From: CAZVPF01 sp964628195
GTDB taxonomy: Bacteria > Planctomycetota > Phycisphaerae > Sedimentisphaerales > Anaerohalosphaeraceae
Direction of reading: 5' to 3'
NCBI GenBank assembly: GCA_964628195.1
Contig: CAZVPF010000005.1
Location: forward strand, 1-64,000
Length of the DNA stretch: 64,000 nucleotides
Shown here: piece by piece, positions 16,783 through 25,139 of the stretch
Position numbering within the stretch: position 1 is the stretch's first letter
How the letters are laid out: each line of letters starts with the position of its first letter
Notes under the pieces: generated by a model
Told to the model about the DNA's origin: nothing
Seen by the model: the letters and a program-made list of their open reading frames with translations, nothing else
The model's database searches: none
Translations under genes and position numbers: made by a program

Positions 16783-17745
16783 ATGAAAGGCTTTTTAAAT
16801 AAGAAAAGAATTGTAATGATTAGAAAAAAACGATTATTGATATTAATAGTTATGTTGGTATCTGTTGCTTTTCTGGGGCAACAGTCATTTATGTACTTTA
16901 CTACTGGTAAGTCATTAATATTTACTTACAAAGGTTCAATAACTCCTAAAGATTTTGGTTTTATCTTAAATGAAATACACTACCATGTTTTTCGATTATG
17001 GCTATTAAACGATGAGGATGGATACCCCGATACAGATACTTTATGTAATGCTGTAGACGGAATAGAGCCGGCAGAAAAACAGCCTTTGAAAGATTTTTTA
17101 ATATGCATTATTAATAATACAGAGACAGGCAAAGCTTATCTTTATTCAGAAAAAGCACACAAGATTATTCCTCAAAATCTGTCACAAAGCATTTCTAATA
17201 ATCTGGTCCCAATATTACTTGTAAACAAATCTCTTAGTGAAAAGCCTAAAGGGGTTTATCATTCATTTAAGCTAGACAGCAAAAGCAATGATTGGATAGG
17301 AATTGCTACTGACGGAACACGTCTTATAATTGATTCCCCAATACCTCCCATTCCAGGTTGTTTTTACAGTTTTGAAGAGAAAAAGGTATTAGTGCCCATT
17401 GAGTTATTGCCCGCTTATAAATTAATTTATCCAAACTTGGATATTCCTAAATCTTCAATAATGTTTTATGATTATTTGCGAGATAAAAAAGCATCTCCCT
17501 CCGGGTTGTATTATTTGGAAATAGATACTAATACAGACAAAACGGATTTGAGAACGTATTTGTGTATAATAATTATTGTTAAACAGCAGGATGGAAAAAT
17601 TGTTGATAAAATTCAAACTACAGCATCCAGTAAAATGACTTGGTCAGTATCATGGGATTCAAATGACTCTATCCTATTAGATAGTTCTGACATTGGAGAT
17701 CGCAGATGGAAAAAAACTAATGATGACCACTGGAGAGCCATTTAA
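16783..17745 (+). CDS. AT-rich hypothetical protein with N-terminal membrane anchor
   Basis: I do not recognise this protein (about 320 residues). It has a basic start followed by a hydrophobic stretch (RKKRLLILIVMLVSVAFL), a likely uncleaved anchor or signal, then a soluble domain with mixed alpha/beta character and no clear catalytic motif. A serine/aspartate-rich end (SWDSNDSILLDSSD) is notable. Start is uncertain: in-frame ATGs at 16714, 16768, 16783 and 16816; I chose 16783, which follows AAAAAAGGAG, though the spacing is short. Codon use is strongly A/T-rich, unlike both neighbours. With the repeat array directly upstream, recent transfer is plausible. Confidence 0.6.
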   Translation: MKGFLNKKRIVMIRKKRLLILIVMLVSVAFLGQQSFMYFTTGKSLIFTYKGSITPKDFGFILNEIHYHVFRLWLLNDEDGYPDTDTLCNAVDGIEPAEKQPLKDFLICIINNTETGKAYLYSEKAHKIIPQNLSQSISNNLVPILLVNKSLSEKPKGVYHSFKLDSKSNDWIGIATDGTRLIIDSPIPPIPGCFYSFEEKKVLVPIELLPAYKLIYPNLDIPKSSIMFYDYLRDKKASPSGLYYLEIDTNTDKTDLRTYLCIIIIVKQQDGKIVDKIQTTASSKMTWSVSWDSNDSILLDSSDIGDRRWKKTNDDHWRAI

Positions 17746-17902
17746 AAATCAGGCGGTTGGATATGGGAAATACGTGTTTGTCATAGATACCGCCTGGCAC
17801 ATAGTTCATATGTTCAAAGATTTTAACAATACATTAAGAGTCCCGTGTGAATAGTGCTATGAATAGAAAATCTATGCTTACTGTCAAGCGGAAGGTTGAA
17901 GG

Positions 17903-19765
17903 TTAGGTTATTTCCGGTCCGGGCTGGAGGTGGTGGCCTTCGGGGATCAGTTCCTCTTCGACGAGTCTTTCCCACGGTTCCGGGCCGTGAGCGTCTTCCT
18001 CGGCTTCGCAGAGCCTCATCGCGGTGTCGATAAGCGCGATATGGCTGTAGCCCTGCGGGAAGTTGCCCAGCAGCCTTTTGGTTTCAAAGTCCATATCCTC
18101 ACTGAACAGGCCGAGGTGATTGCTGTGCCTGAGCAGGTCTCTGAAGAGTTTATGGGCTTTTTTGACCTGTCCGGTCTCGAAGAGCGCGCGTATCATCCAG
18201 AACGTGCAGACAGTAAACGACGAGCGGGGCACGCCGAAATCGTCCGAGGTTTTGTAGCGGTACATCAGCCCGTTTCTGCAAAGCTCGTCGTAGCTGCGGG
18301 CGACCGTGTCGCGGTATATTTTGTCGTCTGCTGTTAAGAACCCGTAATGCAGGGCGAGCAGGTTCGAAGCGTCCATTGCCTTTGAGCCGTATGACTGCAC
18401 CAGCACGCCCATTTCCGGGTCCACGCCTTTTTTCATAATGTCCGTGCGTATTTCGTCCCGCAGCCTGGCCCATTCCCTGGCGTCGTTTTCCTTTGCGAAA
18501 AGCTCGGCGATTTTTTCGGCCCGGTCCATGCCGACCCAGCAGAGTATCTTGGAGAATGTAAAGTGTCTTCTCTCGCTGCGAAACTCCCATATACCCCGGT
18601 CGGGCTTATTCCAGTTTTTGTGGATATGCCTCGCGAGGGTTCTGACGACCGTCCAGAGCTCGTCCATGTTGTCAAGGTCGCTTCGGAAGAGGGTAAAGCT
18701 CTGGTAGATAACATCGAGTAAAATGCCGTATATATCGTTCTGCTTCTGTTTGTAGGCCGCGTTGCCGATGCGCACGGGGCGGGAATTCATATAACCCTCA
18801 AGCCAGGGCAGCTCCATCTCGGTGAGCTTTTTCTGGTTATGTATTCCGTACATTATCTGTATCTTCTCATCCTTGTAGGGCACGATGTCGAGCACAAAGT
18901 TGAGGAATCGCTTGGCGACGTTGAAGTGGCCCAGGCGGGCGAGTATGTTTATCGTCATCGAGGCGTCCCTCAGCCAGCAGTATCGGTAGTCCCAGTTGCG
19001 GACCTCGCCTATCGTTTCGGGCAGTGAAGTTGTCGCCGCTGCGAGTATGGCACCGGTTTTCTGGTAAGCAAGGAGCTTTAGCACCAGTGCGCTTCGCTTA
19101 ATTTCCTTTTGATACTTCGGGAAAACGGTTGTCCGCGCGACCCACTCCATCCAGTAAACCTTTGTCCGCTCGAGTTCGAGTTCGACCCAGTCAATGTCCG
19201 GTTTTGCGATTTTCTGGTTATAGCTGAGCATGAAATAACAGTTGCCGGTAAGCTCAACTTCGCGCTGTTTAACGATGGCCTGGTGGTCGATGTCGCTGTA
19301 GAGATAGACCGACTCATACTTGCCGCTGCTGGTGTGGTGCTTTATATATTCGTGGTTGGCTTCGCAAACGGCCTTGCCCTGGGCGTAGCCCGGCTGGGGG
19401 TTATAGATAACCTTAACGACGGGTCTGCCCCTGCAAACCTTGACAAAGCGTATCACATCGGGCGGCAGGTGGTACTTTCCGTTATCCTTTTTATATCGCG
19501 GCATGAAATCATAGAGCTCGAATATGTTTTTGCCGTCCGAATAACGTGTGACGAGGATGTTTGTGCGCCTGTAATAGCTTTGGCTTATTTTGTATCGGCC
19601 AACGGGCTTAACGCAAAAACTTCCGCCTTTTTTCCTGTCGAGCAACGCGGCGAAAACCGACGCGGAGTCGAAATAAGGCAGGCAGCACCACTCGATATTG
19701 CCTGTGTCGCTTATTAAAGCCGCACTGCGGCAGTTCCCGATGATTCCGTAGTTAAGGTTATCCAT
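17903..19765 (-). CDS. Glycoside hydrolase family 15 protein
   Basis: Cytoplasmic (alpha/alpha)6-barrel enzyme of the GH15 family, 620 residues: glucoamylase-type or, in some bacteria, trehalase. Motifs seen: N-terminal GIIGNCRSAALISDTG and WCCLPYFDS, then WDYRYCWLRDAS near 260-275 and DRGIWEFRSERRHFTFSK with the catalytic acid region, and a late second-acid region. No signal peptide. It lies 36 bp downstream of the trehalose 6-phosphate synthase/phosphatase fusion on the same strand, a pairing seen in many bacteria. That makes a role in trehalose or glucan turnover likely. Confidence 0.88.
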   Translation of the reverse strand: MDNLNYGIIGNCRSAALISDTGNIEWCCLPYFDSASVFAALLDRKKGGSFCVKPVGRYKISQSYYRRTNILVTRYSDGKNIFELYDFMPRYKKDNGKYHLPPDVIRFVKVCRGRPVVKVIYNPQPGYAQGKAVCEANHEYIKHHTSSGKYESVYLYSDIDHQAIVKQREVELTGNCYFMLSYNQKIAKPDIDWVELELERTKVYWMEWVARTTVFPKYQKEIKRSALVLKLLAYQKTGAILAAATTSLPETIGEVRNWDYRYCWLRDASMTINILARLGHFNVAKRFLNFVLDIVPYKDEKIQIMYGIHNQKKLTEMELPWLEGYMNSRPVRIGNAAYKQKQNDIYGILLDVIYQSFTLFRSDLDNMDELWTVVRTLARHIHKNWNKPDRGIWEFRSERRHFTFSKILCWVGMDRAEKIAELFAKENDAREWARLRDEIRTDIMKKGVDPEMGVLVQSYGSKAMDASNLLALHYGFLTADDKIYRDTVARSYDELCRNGLMYRYKTSDDFGVPRSSFTVCTFWMIRALFETGQVKKAHKLFRDLLRHSNHLGLFSEDMDFETKRLLGNFPQGYSHIALIDTAMRLCEAEEDAHGPEPWERLVEEELIPEGHHLQPGPEIT

Positions 19766-19801
19766 TGAAAGTCCTGTAATAATCTTCCCAGGTAAAAAAT
19801 G

Positions 19802-21961
19802 TCACGCCAGATGCGACGCGACTTCATTCAGTAATCGGCGAAATTGTGTGGGGTTCTTAACACGATAATCCGCTTTTGTTTCGCCTTCGCCGATTTTTAT
19901 CCGGACCAGGCCATTGATATGCTGGGCGAACATTGTCTCGTCGGTCTGGTCGTCGCCTGCGCAGAGTACGACATCGTATTTGTTCTCCTTTACGAATTTA
20001 TCCATGGCGGCGCCTTTGCTGACCTGCATTGAGCTTACTTCCACGATCTTTTTGCCGTGGTGCACCTCCACGGGCATATTCGCGAGCACTTCGTAAAGGC
20101 TTGACATTAATTGGCCGGCTTTCCAGTAGCCGAACTCCGGGTCGCTCCTGCGATAATGCCAGACGAGCGCAGAAACCTTTTCCTCGACGAAACTTCCGGG
20201 TGTTGAGCCGACGAAAAGCTCGAGCACTTCCCTGACCTTTTCTTTCCAGCTCATGTCCGCAGCTTCGATCATTACCTGCGTTTGGTGGGCGGGGCGTTTG
20301 TAACGGTAGCCGTGTTCAGATATAAGTGTAAAGCCGAACTCACCAAGCCAGTCCTCCAGTATCTCCATAGGCCTGCCGCTGCAGATGTATATGTCGGTAT
20401 TATTGAGCTTCGAGAGTTTTTTTAGCGTCTCTTTCATAGCCTTTGAGGGGAAAGCCTTCTTCGGGTCCGTAACAAATTCGCTCAGAGTGCCGTCATAGTC
20501 GAGGAAGAAAGCTTTTTTAGCACGTTTTTTGAGGCGTTTAAGTATTTCCGGCACCACTTTCTTTGTCTGGACCATCTCCGAATCGTCGGTTTTCATGGTC
20601 TTAATGGCCCGCAAAAAGGAGTTTGCCCAGTACCGCGCGTCGAATTCGATGACCCGCTCGTACATGCCCCGCATTCGGTCGAGTTTTTCTGCTTCCGGAA
20701 CGGTAAGGGCCTGTTTGAGCCTGTCGACCATCTGCCCGATATCGTAGGGGTTGACCGTTATGGATTTGAAAAGCTCCTCGGCGGCGCCTGCAAACTCGCT
20801 GAGAAGAAGCACGCCCTTATTACCCTGTTTGGCGGCGACGTATTCTTTGGCGACGAGGTTCATTCCGTCGATGAGCGGGGTGACCATTGCGACGTCGGCC
20901 ATCGAGTACAGGCAGCAAAGCTCGGTGAAGCTGACGGACTTATGTATAAAATGTACGGGGGTGTTGGTGACGGTAGAGTGCGTGCCGTTTATCCTGCCGA
21001 CATAACCTTCGAGTTTTCGGCGCAGTTCCTTATACTCTGGGACATCGCCCCGGCTGGGTACGCTGACGAATATGAACACGATATTGTTCTTGTCCGGCCA
21101 TTTCGACAAGAAGTGGTCAATTGCCTCAAGCCTGCGTATAAGGCCCTTTGTATAATCGAGCCTCTCTACGCTTAGCACTATCTTCTTGCCGCTGTATATC
21201 TTATCGAGTTCTTCACGCTTGTTACGGTATCTCCTGGTGCGAAGCTCCTTTTTGAATGCCATCGAGTTGATGCCGATCGGGAAGACGCCTATATGGCAAT
21301 GACGGTTTTCCTGGGGTATCGTGTCCATCTCGCTTTCAAGTCCGACAATACGTATGACCGAGCTCCTGAAGTGCCTGAGGTAACCGAATGTGTGGAAACC
21401 GATCAGGTCGGAACCGAGGACGCCTTCGAGCAGTTCCTTCCTGTTTGGATGACAGCGGAAGACTTCATAGGAGGGAAATGGTGTATGCAGGAAAAAGCCG
21501 ATCTTGAAATTCTTTCTGCTTTTTCGAAGCATCTGGGGCAGGAGCATGAGGTGATAATCATGGACCCATACTATATCGTCGTTTTCCACGACTTCGAGCA
21601 CCTTGTCGGCGAAGGCCTGGTTGACGTTTTTATATTCTTCCCACCACGAACTGTTATGACGCACATAATTTGACATGTAATGCAGTAAAGGCCACAAGCT
21701 TGAATTTGAGAATCCCTGGTAGTAGTTGACGACCTGCCTTCTGCTGAGCATTATCGGGATGCAGTCAAATTCTTCTCTAAGCTGCTTTTCGACCGCCTTT
21801 GCCCTGCCGGGGTCGTTAATTCCGGAACCGGGCCAGCCGATCCATGTAAGCTTTCGGTCCTTGACGCCATCAAGGGCGGAAACAAGGCCTCCGGAAGACT
21901 TCTTTATCTTCGGGCCTATCGTTACGGGCAGCCTGTTGGCGACATTTATTATCTTGCTCAT
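19802..21961 (-). CDS. otsAB: Trehalose-6-phosphate synthase/phosphatase fusion
   Basis: Two-domain enzyme that makes trehalose from UDP-glucose and glucose 6-phosphate. Residues about 1-465 are a GT20 synthase (NRLPVTIGP start, WIGWPGSG, WVHDYHLMLLPQMLR, VERLDYTKGL, DGMNLVAKEYVA). Residues about 480-719 are a HAD trehalose-6-phosphate phosphatase with the nucleophile motif FFLDYDGTLSEF (D488, D490) and GDDQTDETMF near the end. Fusing OtsA to OtsB in one chain channels the intermediate; such fusions are usual in eukaryotes and known in some bacteria. It has its own strong promoter. Confidence 0.93.
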   Translation of the reverse strand: MSKIINVANRLPVTIGPKIKKSSGGLVSALDGVKDRKLTWIGWPGSGINDPGRAKAVEKQLREEFDCIPIMLSRRQVVNYYQGFSNSSLWPLLHYMSNYVRHNSSWWEEYKNVNQAFADKVLEVVENDDIVWVHDYHLMLLPQMLRKSRKNFKIGFFLHTPFPSYEVFRCHPNRKELLEGVLGSDLIGFHTFGYLRHFRSSVIRIVGLESEMDTIPQENRHCHIGVFPIGINSMAFKKELRTRRYRNKREELDKIYSGKKIVLSVERLDYTKGLIRRLEAIDHFLSKWPDKNNIVFIFVSVPSRGDVPEYKELRRKLEGYVGRINGTHSTVTNTPVHFIHKSVSFTELCCLYSMADVAMVTPLIDGMNLVAKEYVAAKQGNKGVLLLSEFAGAAEELFKSITVNPYDIGQMVDRLKQALTVPEAEKLDRMRGMYERVIEFDARYWANSFLRAIKTMKTDDSEMVQTKKVVPEILKRLKKRAKKAFFLDYDGTLSEFVTDPKKAFPSKAMKETLKKLSKLNNTDIYICSGRPMEILEDWLGEFGFTLISEHGYRYKRPAHQTQVMIEAADMSWKEKVREVLELFVGSTPGSFVEEKVSALVWHYRRSDPEFGYWKAGQLMSSLYEVLANMPVEVHHGKKIVEVSSMQVSKGAAMDKFVKENKYDVVLCAGDDQTDETMFAQHINGLVRIKIGEGETKADYRVKNPTQFRRLLNEVASHLA

Positions 21962-22029
21962 AGCTATACTTTCCGCTGAACATCAACTGAATTTTACCAA
22001 ATGGTGCTAAAAACCCCATTCCCTGAAAG

Positions 22030-22058
22030 ATAATAACGGACAGTCGCCCGTTTATCAA
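22030..22058 (-). promoter_or_regulatory. Sigma70-type promoter of otsAB
   Basis: Minus-strand TTGATA (22058-22053), a 17-bp spacer and TATTAT (22035-22030), about 70 bp before the otsAB start. It is back to back with the rhamnose promoter. Confidence 0.55.
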
Positions 22059-22148
22059 GGAATAATCCAGAGTAAAAGATTTTCCTGTTCGTTTGTGTTC
22101 GTTTATCCTTTCTATTATAATTAGCGAAATTAAATAAACGCACAATTC

Positions 22149-22176
22149 TTGACATGTGAAAAGCTGAATATATACT
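22149..22176 (+). promoter_or_regulatory. Sigma70-type promoter of the rhamnose operon
   Basis: Consensus TTGACA (22149-22154) and TATACT (22171-22176) with a 16-bp spacer. Predicted start near 22183 gives a leader of about 60 nt to rhaB. I saw no clear operator inverted repeat beside it. Confidence 0.65.
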
Positions 22177-22240
22177 AAACTGCCCATGTGTTAATTCTAT
22201 GCGACTTCGCCAATTGTAAACAAAAGGGAAGGTGTCAAAA

Positions 22241-23716
22241 ATGTCACAATCTGACTTCTATCTGGCTGTTGACCTCGGTGCCGAAAGCGGCAGGGTCATT
22301 AAAGGCTCTGTATCGAACGAAAAGATCGAACTGGAAGAGATTCACCGTTTTCAGAACGGGCCGGTCGAGCAGGACGGTTCTCTGCGCTGGGATTTCGAGA
22401 AACTTATGAACAACGTACTCGAAGGGCTCGAAAAGGCATGCAAGGCCTGCGGGGGCAAGGTCGCGGGTGTGGGTGTCGACAGCTGGGGTGTTGACTTTGG
22501 ATTGCTCGACGACGGGGGCAAACTTATCGAAAACCCCTACCATTACCGCGACAGCCGTACGGACGGGATCATGGACAAAGTTTTTGAGAAAATGTCCCGC
22601 CGTGAGATTTACGACAACACGGGCATTCAGTTTATGCAGCTTAACACGATTTTTCAGTTGTACTCGATGGCAGCGGCGGACTCGGGGGTTCTGAAAAAAG
22701 CCAAAACGTTCATACCGATGGCTGACCTTGTGGCGTATCACCTTTGCGGCAGGGGGTACGCAGAATATACCCTTGCGAGCACGACACAGCTGATGGATAT
22801 GAATACATCGCAATGGTCGCAGAAAATATTTGACGGTTTGGGTTTGCCTATGGGGATCATGCCCGAGGTGATAAACCCGGGCACCGTGGCGGGCAAATTC
22901 ACGGAGGAGATAGAAAAGCGTGTCGGCGCGTCGGCGCCGGTTATCGCGGTCGGCTCACACGATACGGCAAGCGCGGTGGCGGCGGTGCCGGCGACCGAGA
23001 AAAACTGGGCGTACCTTTCCAGCGGGACCTGGTCGCTGATGGGTGTTGAAACGCCTAAACCTCGCATTACGGACAAGACATTCGAGTACCAGTTCACCAA
23101 TGAGGGGGGGATTTGCAATACGATCCGGTTGCTTAAGAACATAATGGGTTTGTGGATCGTCCAGGAATGCCGCCGTCACTGGCTGGCGGCAGGTGACGAT
23201 TATTCGTACTCGCAGCTTACGCAAATGGCGGCTGAGGGGCCGGCTTTTGCCCGGATTGTGAACCCCAACGACCCGGGCTTCCTCGCGCCGGGGGAAATGC
23301 CGGAGAGGGTAAACGAATACTTAAAAAATAACGCACAGCAGCCTATAGAAGACCGGGGCACTATGATCCGGTCGGTTCTCGAATCTCTCGCACAGTATTA
23401 CAGAATGACCGTCGAGCGCATCGAGGACATCAACCAGGCGCCTATCGACGTGCTGCACATGGTGGGCGGGGGTATACAGAATACACTTCTGTGCCAGTTT
23501 ACCGCCGACGCCCTTGGCAAGAATGTTGTCGCGGGGCCGATAGAGGCAACTGCGACGGGCAATATTCTCATGCAGGCAATCGGGACAGGTAAAATCGACT
23601 CACTGGCGACGGCGAGAAGAATTGTTGCCGCATCATTCGAGCCGGCAACCTATCAGCCACAGAATCATGACGTATGGAACGAAAAATATCCCGAATACAA
23701 AAAACTTTTCACCTGA
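22241..23716 (+). CDS. rhaB: Rhamnulokinase
   Basis: FGGY-family sugar kinase that phosphorylates L-rhamnulose to L-rhamnulose 1-phosphate with ATP in the cytoplasm. The N-terminal ATPase fold starts FYLAVDLGAESGRV; GVDSWGVDFGLLD and NPYHYRDSRT are rhamnulokinase-specific; VGSHDTASAV, YLSSGTWSLMG and MVGGGIQNTLLCQF complete the two lobes. Length 491 is normal. I chose ATG at 22241 (AAGGGAAGG upstream) rather than GTG at 22232. First gene of a four-gene operon (gaps 37, 51 and 62 bp) for rhamnose breakdown. Confidence 0.93.
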   Translation: MSQSDFYLAVDLGAESGRVIKGSVSNEKIELEEIHRFQNGPVEQDGSLRWDFEKLMNNVLEGLEKACKACGGKVAGVGVDSWGVDFGLLDDGGKLIENPYHYRDSRTDGIMDKVFEKMSRREIYDNTGIQFMQLNTIFQLYSMAAADSGVLKKAKTFIPMADLVAYHLCGRGYAEYTLASTTQLMDMNTSQWSQKIFDGLGLPMGIMPEVINPGTVAGKFTEEIEKRVGASAPVIAVGSHDTASAVAAVPATEKNWAYLSSGTWSLMGVETPKPRITDKTFEYQFTNEGGICNTIRLLKNIMGLWIVQECRRHWLAAGDDYSYSQLTQMAAEGPAFARIVNPNDPGFLAPGEMPERVNEYLKNNAQQPIEDRGTMIRSVLESLAQYYRMTVERIEDINQAPIDVLHMVGGGIQNTLLCQFTADALGKNVVAGPIEATATGNILMQAIGTGKIDSLATARRIVAASFEPATYQPQNHDVWNEKYPEYKKLFT

Positions 23717-23753
23717 AATAAATGAAACCGAAAATCAATAAGCAAGGACACAA

Positions 23754-25088
23754 ATGGACCCTATAGTAAAACTTGAACAGCAGCTCGACGATTTTAATCC
23801 CGCTGTGCGGGCCGAGGCCCTTGAGAGCCTCTGCGAAATGCTAAGCGCGGGCAAAGTAGAAACACCTCCGGCAGGCTTCGCTCACAATATGCACTTTCAC
23901 ACGTTCTTTTCATACAACGCCTGCGGCTACTCGCCGTCGAAGATAGCATGGCTGTCGAAAAGGGCGGGGCTGGCTGCTGCGGGGATCGTGGACTTCGATG
24001 TGCTGGACGGTCTTGAGGAGTTTTTGAAAGCCTGCCAAATGCTTAACCTTAAAGGCGCAGTCGGTATTGAAACCCGGGTATTCGTTCCCGAATTTTCCGA
24101 CAAGGAAATATCCTCGCCCGGTGAGCCGGGGATAGCTTACCATATGGGGGTGGCGATGCCCTGGTCGAAGCTGTCGGGCCCGGCGGAAACTTTTTTGAAA
24201 AACCTCGGAAAAACATCCGCTGACAGGAACCTTGCGCTGATCGAGCGGGTCAACGAATATCTCGACCCGGTGAAGCTCGATTACGAAAAAGACGTACTGC
24301 CGCTGGCGCCGTCCGGGAACGCTACGGAAAGGCACGTGTGTCTTGCCTACGCGCAAAAGGCGGCGGCGACTTTTACAGATCCGCAGAAGCTGAAGGAATA
24401 CTGGGTCGACAAGCTTTCCGACGCGGCAAGCGAGGTTGAATATCCGACGGGCGGGGATCTACAGGGGCTGATACGTAAAAAGACCATGAAAAAAGGCGGG
24501 ATCGGGTATGTTCAGCCGGACTCCGGTTCCTTTCCTGAGCTTGCCGATATGAACAGCTTTGTCATCGAAGCAGGCGGTATTCCAACTCATACGTGGCTGA
24601 ACGGGATGTCCGACGGTGAACAGGAAGTCGAACGTCTGCTCGATATCGGCATAAGCACCGGGGTTGCGGCTGCCAACGTAATACCTGACCGTAACTACAC
24701 AGCGGGGCTTGGCACCGACGACGAAAAATGCAAAAAGCTGTACGAGTTTGTGGGTATCGCGCGGAAAATGGACCTGCCGCTTATCGCGGGAACAGAAATG
24801 AACAGCCCGGGGCTGAAGTTCGTCGACGACTTTTCTTCGAGGGAGCTTAAGCCTCTTACCCAGGACTTTTTGAAGGGCGCAAACATCGCCTGGGCGCATA
24901 CTGCCATGCAGAGGAAGCACGAAATGGGCCTGACAAGTCACTGGGCAAATGAAACATTCGACTCCCGCGCCGAGAAGAACAGCTTTTACCTTGCTATAGG
25001 CGCCAAGCTTGAGCCCAGGGGTCTGGAGTGCCTCGATCAGATCAACCCCGATATGACTCCGCAGCAGATATTGAAAATACTGACCTAA
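23754..25088 (+). CDS. PHP-domain protein of the rhamnose operon
   Basis: Metal-dependent phosphoesterase-type (PHP) fold, 444 residues, cytoplasmic. The N-terminal metal motif is HFH (H47 and H49), followed by SPSKIAWLSKRAGLAAAGIVDFDVLDGLEEF, the usual PHP second block; a glutamate in VGIETRVFVPE; and histidines at AYHMGV, PTHTWLNG and AWAHTAM. GTEMNSPG near residue 350 is typical of the late PHP block. Preceded by a short helical region (1-40). It sits between the kinase and the dehydrogenase, so a sugar-phosphate or repair role in rhamnose metabolism is inferred; the reaction is not known. Confidence 0.75.
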   Translation: MDPIVKLEQQLDDFNPAVRAEALESLCEMLSAGKVETPPAGFAHNMHFHTFFSYNACGYSPSKIAWLSKRAGLAAAGIVDFDVLDGLEEFLKACQMLNLKGAVGIETRVFVPEFSDKEISSPGEPGIAYHMGVAMPWSKLSGPAETFLKNLGKTSADRNLALIERVNEYLDPVKLDYEKDVLPLAPSGNATERHVCLAYAQKAAATFTDPQKLKEYWVDKLSDAASEVEYPTGGDLQGLIRKKTMKKGGIGYVQPDSGSFPELADMNSFVIEAGGIPTHTWLNGMSDGEQEVERLLDIGISTGVAAANVIPDRNYTAGLGTDDEKCKKLYEFVGIARKMDLPLIAGTEMNSPGLKFVDDFSSRELKPLTQDFLKGANIAWAHTAMQRKHEMGLTSHWANETFDSRAEKNSFYLAIGAKLEPRGLECLDQINPDMTPQQILKILT

Positions 25089-25139
25089 AAACACGCGAAT
25101 AATAATAACTATAAATATGTAACTGACAGGAAAAAAACA

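Noticed and set aside
17751..17795. AGGCGGT and ACCGCCT inverted repeat after the AT-rich gene
   Set aside because: Arms of 7 bp around a 31-base loop with no U-run; too weak for a terminator call.
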